A stretch of 64,000 nucleotides of DNA from Nocardia rhamnosiphila NBRC 108938 (GTDB lineage Bacteria > Actinomycetota > Actinomycetes > Mycobacteriales > Mycobacteriaceae), in contig NZ_JOAJ01000006.1 in NCBI RefSeq assembly GCF_000720425.1, forward strand, positions 227,606 to 291,605, given 5' to 3'. The position numbers and the translations under genes were made by a program. Below the pieces are notes generated by a model that saw nothing but the letters and a program-made list of their open reading frames with translations, was not told the DNA's origin and did not search any database. Positions 51,135-64,000 of this stretch are shown in pieces. How positions within the stretch are numbered: position 1 is the stretch's first letter; each line of letters begins with the position of its first letter.

Positions 51135-52418
51135 ACACGGTTCGGTCACCGGGCTCTCCGCGTCTCCGCGCGCGCCGCCCCAGGGCAGCAGGGCGGCACT
51201 GACCGGCAGCGTCAGCGCCGCCACACCGATAGCCGCGCGTACGCCGATCGCGGTCGCGAGCACACCGCCGAGGGCGATGAACGCGGGCTGGACGCATCTG
51301 GCGCTGATCGACCAGGCGGTGCCGACGCGCACCATATGGTCGTCGGCGGTGTGGTTCGTGCGATAGGCGGCGAACACCGGGTTGAATACGCCGGCGCAGA
51401 AGAGCAGCAGCGTTTCGGCGAGGAGAACGACGGCGAGTCCGAGGGGCCCGGGCCCGGCGAGCACGAGCAGTCCGGGCCAGCAGGTGCGCAGCGTACCGGA
51501 TCCGAGCAGGACAGCGTGTTCACCGAACCGGGCGACGAGCCGCGGGGCGCACCACGACCCCAGCAGGCCACCGAGCCCCGGCACCCCGAGGGCCAGTCCG
51601 TACTGCCAGGGCGGAAAACCCAGTTCCCGCAGCATGAACAGCGCCAGCAACGGTGAGATGAGCACCAGCGAACCGCCGAAGAGCATGGCGTTCCAGAACA
51701 GCCGGTGCAGAGTGGGATGCGCGAAGAGGTAGGTCCAGCCCGCCCTGATCCCGGCCGCGGTGGGGTGGCCGCTGTTCCGTTGCGCGGGTGGCGTTTCGGG
51801 CGTACGGATCCGGCGGATTCCGAGGGCCGACACCAGATGCCCGAGCGAATCGACGATCAGCGTGGTCGTCGTCCCGAATACCGCGACGAGCAGTCCGCCG
51901 ACCGGCCCGCCCAGCGTGGTCGCGGTCCAGAAGGTGGTCTCCAGCCGGCTTCCGGCTCGGACTCGTTGCGATTGGGGAACAAGTGTTTTGAGGTGCGCGT
52001 CGCGCGCGGCGGTGAAGACGACGGCGCACAGGGTCTGTACCGCCGCGGTCACGCACAGGTGCGCGTAGGTGAGCATGTCGAACCGGGCGGCGAGCGGTAC
52101 CGAGATCAGCGCGACGCACGCCGTGATACCCGCACCCGTCATGACGGGGCGTTTGCGCCGGAACTCGAGGAACGGGCCGAGCGGAAACGCGATCGCGGCC
52201 GCCGCGACCCCGGCGCCCGCCACCATCAGCGAGACCTGGAGATCGGAGGCGCCGAGCAGCACGATCGCCACCAGCGGCAGCGCCCCGGCGCCGAGGGCAC
52301 TGCCCAGCTGGCCGGCGGTGAACGCCCCCCAGAGTCGGTAGAAGTCGGGTGGGAGCCGCCCGGCGGTATCGGGTCGGGGACCGGCGGGTCCCTCGGCCCG
52401 GCGGGCACCGGTTCGCAT
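51075..52418 (-). CDS. MFS transporter
   Basis: A 447-residue MFS protein with 12 helices: RLWGAFTAGQLGSALGAGALPLVAIVLLGAS at the start, ATTLGGPVGGLLVAVFG in helix 5-6 region, and GVPGLGGLLGSWCAPRLVARFGEHAVLL. It resembles efflux permeases of the EntS/DHA3 type. The last 20 codons are antisense to the response-regulator 3' end (60-bp convergent overlap), so the true stop is here unless the frame is damaged. Confidence 0.86.
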   Translation of the reverse strand: MRTGARRAEGPAGPRPDTAGRLPPDFYRLWGAFTAGQLGSALGAGALPLVAIVLLGASDLQVSLMVAGAGVAAAAIAFPLGPFLEFRRKRPVMTGAGITACVALISVPLAARFDMLTYAHLCVTAAVQTLCAVVFTAARDAHLKTLVPQSQRVRAGSRLETTFWTATTLGGPVGGLLVAVFGTTTTLIVDSLGHLVSALGIRRIRTPETPPAQRNSGHPTAAGIRAGWTYLFAHPTLHRLFWNAMLFGGSLVLISPLLALFMLRELGFPPWQYGLALGVPGLGGLLGSWCAPRLVARFGEHAVLLGSGTLRTCWPGLLVLAGPGPLGLAVVLLAETLLLFCAGVFNPVFAAYRTNHTADDHMVRVGTAWSISARCVQPAFIALGGVLATAIGVRAAIGVAALTLPVSAALLPWGGARGDAESPVTEPCSGLDEPRADGIAGQRQPIT

Positions 52419-59884
<7,466 letters not shown>

Positions 59885-59980
59885 GCGGCGGCGCCGACCG
59901 GCCCGCCGCCCGCGTCCGGACCGCTCACTTCCACCACCCCACAGTGCTTTTCAGCGAAATCGGCAAGATTGAGGAAACCC

Positions 59981-62900
59981 ATGGTCGAGTCGGCGAATGA
60001 GATCGCCATTGTCGGTATGGCGTGCCGGATGCCCGGCGCCGCCGACCTGGCCGCGTTCTGGCGGCTGCTGCGCGAAGGGCGCGACGCCATCGGGGCGGCG
60101 CCCGCCGACCGCGCGGGCCTCGGCGAAACAGCCGGGTTTCTCGATTCGGCCTCGGAATTCGACGCCGGATTCTTCGGGGTCTCGCCCAACGAGGCGCGCG
60201 CGATCGATCCGCAGCAGTTACTCGGTCTCGAACTGAGCTGGGAGGCACTGGAAGACGCGGGATACCGGGATCGCGACGGCGGCCGGGTCGGTGTGTTCCT
60301 GGCCGGTTCCGGCACCGATTTCGCCGAGCTGGTGGCCGCGCAGGGGATCGCGGGGGTGGGGCGGTATTCGCTGCCGGGAGTCGGGCGCGGCGTCACCGCC
60401 AACCGGATCTCCAACCACTACGGTTTCACCGGCCCGAGTCTCGTGGTCGACAGCGGACAGTCCTCCTCGCTGGTCGCCGTGCATCTGGCCTGTGAGTCGC
60501 TGCGCGGCGGCGAATCCGAGGTGGCGCTGGCGGGCGGAATCAATCTCATCCTGTCGCCGCTGAGCGGCGCTCGCTACGAACAGTTCGGCGCGCATTCACC
60601 GTCGGGGAAATGCTTCACCTTCGACAGCCGCGCCGATGGCACCGTACGGGGTGAGGGCGGCGGGATGGTGGTGCTCAAACCACTGGCCCGGGCCGTCGCG
60701 GACGGCGACCGGGTCTACGCGGTGATCCGCGGCAGCGCGGTGAACAGTGGTAACGAGCGGCGGGTGCTGAGCGCACCGAGCACGACCGCGCAGGTGGCGG
60801 TGCTCCGGGACGCGCTCGCGGCCGCGGCGGTGGAGCCGGCGACAGTGGACTATGTCGAACTGCACGGCACCGGAACCCCGGCGGGGGATCCGGTGGAGGC
60901 CGCGGCGCTCGGCGAGACCTACGGGGCCGGCCGGACCGGCGGCGCCCGGCTGGCGGTCGGATCGGTGAAAACCAATATCGGGCATCTGGACAGCGCCGCC
61001 GGGATCGCCGGGCTGATCAAAACCGCGCTGTGCCTGCGGTACCGCGAACTCGCGCCCAGCCTGAACTTCGCGACCCCGAATCCGCGGATCCCGCTCGCGG
61101 AACTCGGGTTGCGCGTACCGACCGGCACCGAGCCGTGGCCGGTCGGCGGCGCTGTACCGCGGCGCGCCGGGGTGTCGTCGTTCGGGATGGGCGGCACCAA
61201 CGCGCATCTCGTGCTGGAGGAAGCACCGGCCGCGGTGCCTGCGGCCCCGGCAGCGCCTGCAGGCACGCAGACCACGGTGCCCGGTACCGGGGAGTCCCTT
61301 GCCGGGTTGCCGGCCACGGTGTCGGGCGTGCCCGCTGCCGAGGAAACGGTTGCCGGGATGCCGGCCACGGTGCGCGGCGTGCCCGATACCGAGAAGGTCC
61401 CTGCCGCGACGTCCGAAGTGCCGGGCAGCGCCGAACTGCCGGTGACCTGGATGCTGTCCGGACACAATCCGGCGGCGCTGCGGGAGCAGGCGGAACGCCT
61501 GCGGGAGCGGCTGGCCGGGCAGCCCGGTATCGAGGCCACCGATCTCGCGCAGTCGCTGTGGCATACCCGGACTCCGCTGGAGTGGCGGTCCGCGGTGGTG
61601 GGATACGACACCGAGCGGATGCGCGCCGGGTTGACCGCGCTGCTCGATCCGGTGCCCGAATCGGTGCCCGGCGGTCCCGAAGTGGTGACCGGCCGTGCCG
61701 CTGCCCGGCGCGCGGTGTTCGTATTTCCCGGGCAGGGCGGCCAGTGGCCGGCCATGGGCGCCGATCTGCTGGCCGCGGATCCGGTGTTCGCCGGATCGAT
61801 CGCGGAATGCGAGGCGGCGCTCGCGCCCTACGTCGACTGGTCGCTGACCGAGGTATTGCGCGGCACCCCGGGCGCCGCGTCGCTGGAGCGGGTGGAGGTC
61901 GTACAGCCGGCCCTGTTCGCGATGCTGGTGTCGCTGGCACGGATGTGGCAGGCCGCCGGAGTGCAGCCGGCGGCGGTCGTCGGACATTCCCAGGGTGAGA
62001 TCGCCGCCGCGGTCGTGGCGGGTGGTCTGTCCCTGGCCGACGGGGCCCGGGTGGTGGCGTTGCGTTCCCGGGCCGTCGCGGAGGTACTCGCCGGTGCGGG
62101 CGGTATGGCCTCGGTCGGGGTAGGCGCGCCGGAGGTGGCGCGGCGGCTGGCGGCTTTCGGCGGCCGGCTGTCGGTGGCGGCGGTCAACGGGCCGGGCCGG
62201 ACCGTGGTCTCGGGTGCGGCGGACGCGCTCGGCGAATTCCTGGACGCCTGCGCCGCGGACGGTATCTGGGCCAAACAGATCCCGGTGGACTACGCGTCGC
62301 ATTCGGCCGCGGTGGAACAGATCCGGGACCGGGTGCTCGCCGACCTGGCGCCGGTGCGGCCGGTGACCGGTTCGGTGCCGTTCTTCTCGACGGTGCGCGC
62401 CGAGTTCGTGGACACCGCGGGCCTGGACGCGCAGTACTGGTACCGGGGCCTGCGCGAGGAGGTGCGTTTCGCCGACGCGATCGAGGCGCTGCTGGCCGCG
62501 GAGATGAATGCGTTCGTCGAGGTCGGCCCGCATCCGGTCCTGGTCTCGGCGATCGAATCGAGCGCGGACGCCGCGGGCCGGGCCGAGCGGGTCGCCGTCC
62601 TGGGCACCCTGCGCCGCGACCACGGCGGACCCGACCGGTTCGCCGCCGCGCTGGCGCAGGCGTACTGCGCCGGGTTCGACGTGGCGCCGGTGCCCGACGC
62701 GCGGTCGTTCCGCCGGGTGGAACTGCCCGTGTACGCCTTCCAGCGGCGCCGGTGCTGGACCCCCGCGATCACCACTGCGCCGCAGGAGGTCTCGGGCGCG
62801 GCCGCGGAGAACTCGGTGGTGGAGCCGGACGGCGAGGCCGAACCCGGTGTGACCTCGGTGCCGGACAGCCCGCTCGCGTCCCGGTTGGCCGCCGCGCCCG

Positions 62901-64000
62901 AGCGCGAACGCGAGACATTGGTCCTGGCTGTCGTGGCGGAGGAGGCGGCCGCGATACTCGGCCACGACTCCGCCGGTGATATCCACCCCGACCGGCCCTT
63001 CACCGCGTTCGGGTTCGATTCGCTGGGCGGGCAGCGGCTGCGTAACCGGCTGGTCGCGGTGACCGGGGTGGCCCTGCCCGCGACCTTGATCTTCGATCAC
63101 CCGACCCCGCTCGCGGTGGCCCGGCTGCTGCGCGCCCGCCTGGAGGGCGCGACCCCGGCCGTGCGCCGGACCGCGCCCCGGCAGCGTTCCGAGGAGCCGA
63201 TCGCCATTGTCGGGATCGGCTGCCGGTTCCCGGGCGGAGTGGCCTCGGCCGCGGATCTGTGGGAGCTTCTCGCGGCGGGTCGCGACGCGATCACCCCGTT
63301 CCCCACCGATCGCGGCTGGGAGCTGGACCGGTTGTTCGATCCGGACCCGGACCGGCCGGGCACCGTGTACACGCGTGAGGGCGGATTCCTCAGCGGTGCC
63401 GGCGATTTCGACGCGGGCTTCTTCGGGATCGGCCCCCGTGAAGCGGCCGCGATGGATCCGCAGCAGCGGCTGATACTGGAGGCCTCCTGGGAAGCACTCG
63501 AGGACGCCGGTATGGATCCGGGCGGGCTGCGCGGTACCGATGCCGGTGTGTACGTGGGCGCCTCGTCGTCCGGATACCAGCGCGCGGTGACCGGCGAATA
63601 CGAGGGTTTCCGGCTCACCGGTACCTCGCACAGCGTGATATCGGGCCGGGTCGCCTACGTGTTCGGGCTGGAGGGGCCTGCGGTCACGGTGGACACCGCG
63701 TGTTCGTCGTCGCTGGTCGCCTTGCATCTGGCCTGTCAGGCACTGCGCCGCGGCGAGACGTCGGTGGCGCTGGCCGGTGGGGTGAGCGTTTCGGCGAGTC
63801 CAGGCCTGTTCGTGGATTTCTCCCGCCAGCGCGGACTGGCGCCGGACGGGCGCTGTAAGGCGTTCGCGGCCGCGGCCGACGGTGTCGCCTGGTCCGAGGG
63901 CGTCGGTGTGCTGGTGCTGGAACGTCTCTCCGACGCGCGCCGTAACGGTCACGACATTCTGGCGGTGGTTCGTGGTACGGCGGTGAATCAGGATGGGGCG
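59981..64000 (+). CDS. Modular type I PKS with KSQ-AT-ACP loading module, 3' end outside window
   Basis: Visible 1,340 codons from ATG 59981. The first KS has Gln160 in place of the active Cys (DSGQSSS), the KSQ type that decarboxylates the loaded extender to make the starter. Its AT has Ser670 in GHSQGE and a YASH motif (VDYASHS), predicting methylmalonyl-CoA and thus a propionyl starter. ACP has Ser1014 in GFDSL. Then a normal KS with Cys1241 in DTACSSS begins the first extension module and runs to the window end. No docking domain precedes the KSQ, as expected for a first protein. The KS-AT linker is expanded by a 17-residue repeat. Confidence 0.93.
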   Translation, partial: MVESANEIAIVGMACRMPGAADLAAFWRLLREGRDAIGAAPADRAGLGETAGFLDSASEFDAGFFGVSPNEARAIDPQQLLGLELSWEALEDAGYRDRDGGRVGVFLAGSGTDFAELVAAQGIAGVGRYSLPGVGRGVTANRISNHYGFTGPSLVVDSGQSSSLVAVHLACESLRGGESEVALAGGINLILSPLSGARYEQFGAHSPSGKCFTFDSRADGTVRGEGGGMVVLKPLARAVADGDRVYAVIRGSAVNSGNERRVLSAPSTTAQVAVLRDALAAAAVEPATVDYVELHGTGTPAGDPVEAAALGETYGAGRTGGARLAVGSVKTNIGHLDSAAGIAGLIKTALCLRYRELAPSLNFATPNPRIPLAELGLRVPTGTEPWPVGGAVPRRAGVSSFGMGGTNAHLVLEEAPAAVPAAPAAPAGTQTTVPGTGESLAGLPATVSGVPAAEETVAGMPATVRGVPDTEKVPAATSEVPGSAELPVTWMLSGHNPAALREQAERLRERLAGQPGIEATDLAQSLWHTRTPLEWRSAVVGYDTERMRAGLTALLDPVPESVPGGPEVVTGRAAARRAVFVFPGQGGQWPAMGADLLAADPVFAGSIAECEAALAPYVDWSLTEVLRGTPGAASLERVEVVQPALFAMLVSLARMWQAAGVQPAAVVGHSQGEIAAAVVAGGLSLADGARVVALRSRAVAEVLAGAGGMASVGVGAPEVARRLAAFGGRLSVAAVNGPGRTVVSGAADALGEFLDACAADGIWAKQIPVDYASHSAAVEQIRDRVLADLAPVRPVTGSVPFFSTVRAEFVDTAGLDAQYWYRGLREEVRFADAIEALLAAEMNAFVEVGPHPVLVSAIESSADAAGRAERVAVLGTLRRDHGGPDRFAAALAQAYCAGFDVAPVPDARSFRRVELPVYAFQRRRCWTPAITTAPQEVSGAAAENSVVEPDGEAEPGVTSVPDSPLASRLAAAPERERETLVLAVVAEEAAAILGHDSAGDIHPDRPFTAFGFDSLGGQRLRNRLVAVTGVALPATLIFDHPTPLAVARLLRARLEGATPAVRRTAPRQRSEEPIAIVGIGCRFPGGVASAADLWELLAAGRDAITPFPTDRGWELDRLFDPDPDRPGTVYTREGGFLSGAGDFDAGFFGIGPREAAAMDPQQRLILEASWEALEDAGMDPGGLRGTDAGVYVGASSSGYQRAVTGEYEGFRLTGTSHSVISGRVAYVFGLEGPAVTVDTACSSSLVALHLACQALRRGETSVALAGGVSVSASPGLFVDFSRQRGLAPDGRCKAFAAAADGVAWSEGVGVLVLERLSDARRNGHDILAVVRGTAVNQDGA
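61301..61402 (+). repeat. 51-bp tandem repeat in the KSQ-AT linker
   Basis: Two in-frame units (61301-61351 and 61352-61402) encode the similar segments [17 protein letters not shown] and [18 protein letters not shown] third, poorer unit may precede them near 61270. Confidence 0.7.

Noticed and set aside
60596..63952. 1,118-codon open frame antisense to the second PKS gene
   Set aside because: Same high-GC antisense artefact; the sense strand carries complete PKS motifs.

Overview
The window is high-GC actinobacterial DNA, most likely from a Nocardia-like member of the Mycobacteriales. Supporting clues are an MspA-type porin, several SCP-x thiolases with DUF35 partners, a perfect match to the KstR steroid-regulon operator, deazaflavin-dependent nitroreductases, XRE-DUF5753/DUF6879 gene pairs and modular type I PKS genes. 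The species is an inference; no marker gene for taxonomy is present.

Layout. 1-5.4 kb: 3' part of an acyl-CoA ligase, a relic of an MFS gene, an alpha/beta hydrolase, a relic of a peptide-type solute-binding protein, and a HAD/nucleoside-deaminase pair bracketed by two copies of a 61-bp element. 4.9-9.2 kb: small membrane proteins, a GH15 glucoamylase/trehalase-like enzyme and an MFS exporter on the plus strand. 9.3-14.7 kb: MspA porin, serine recombinase, a NACHT NTPase with a glycine-zipper membrane tail, and an ADP-ribosyltransferase toxin-like gene with an unknown partner. 14.7-21.8 kb: a minus-strand, translationally coupled operon (two DUF35 proteins, two thiolase-like proteins lacking the nucleophilic Cys, two tandem 23-aa micropeptides, a canonical thiolase, a TetR regulator) facing a plus-strand aldehyde dehydrogenase with a KstR box. 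This looks like acyl-CoA/steroid side-chain catabolism.

21.8-31 kb: DedA, a glycine-rich-domain protein facing a Gly/Cys-rich membrane protein, a CAT-anticodon tRNA, an XRE-DUF6879 regulatory operon facing two tiny coupled genes, GNAT, M20 peptidase and secreted lipase. 31-34.2 kb: a stand-alone alkane monooxygenase, then an EACC1-caspase-repeat pair that fits the design of NTP-independent or NTP-dependent conflict systems. 34.3-52.4 kb: ordinary metabolic and regulatory genes (proline iminopeptidase, a taurine/sulfonate-type ABC transporter, two LLM monooxygenases, NDH-2-like oxidoreductase, a WGR/propeller protein, HxlR, AraC, an NhaD-like antiporter with CBS and KhtT-like partners, a NarL-type two-component system, MFS).

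52.4-64 kb: a 1.3-kb stretch without a convincing gene leads into a modular type I PKS cluster. The first PKS gene is a complete terminating module (docking-KS-AT-DH-KR-ACP-TE). The second starts with a KSQ-AT-ACP loading module and runs off the window end in its first extension KS, so the end of the assembly line is encoded before its beginning. The strongest leads for new biology are the tandem micropeptides at 16.7 kb, the EACC1-caspase pair at 32.3 kb and the NACHT-GLxx protein at 11.2 kb.
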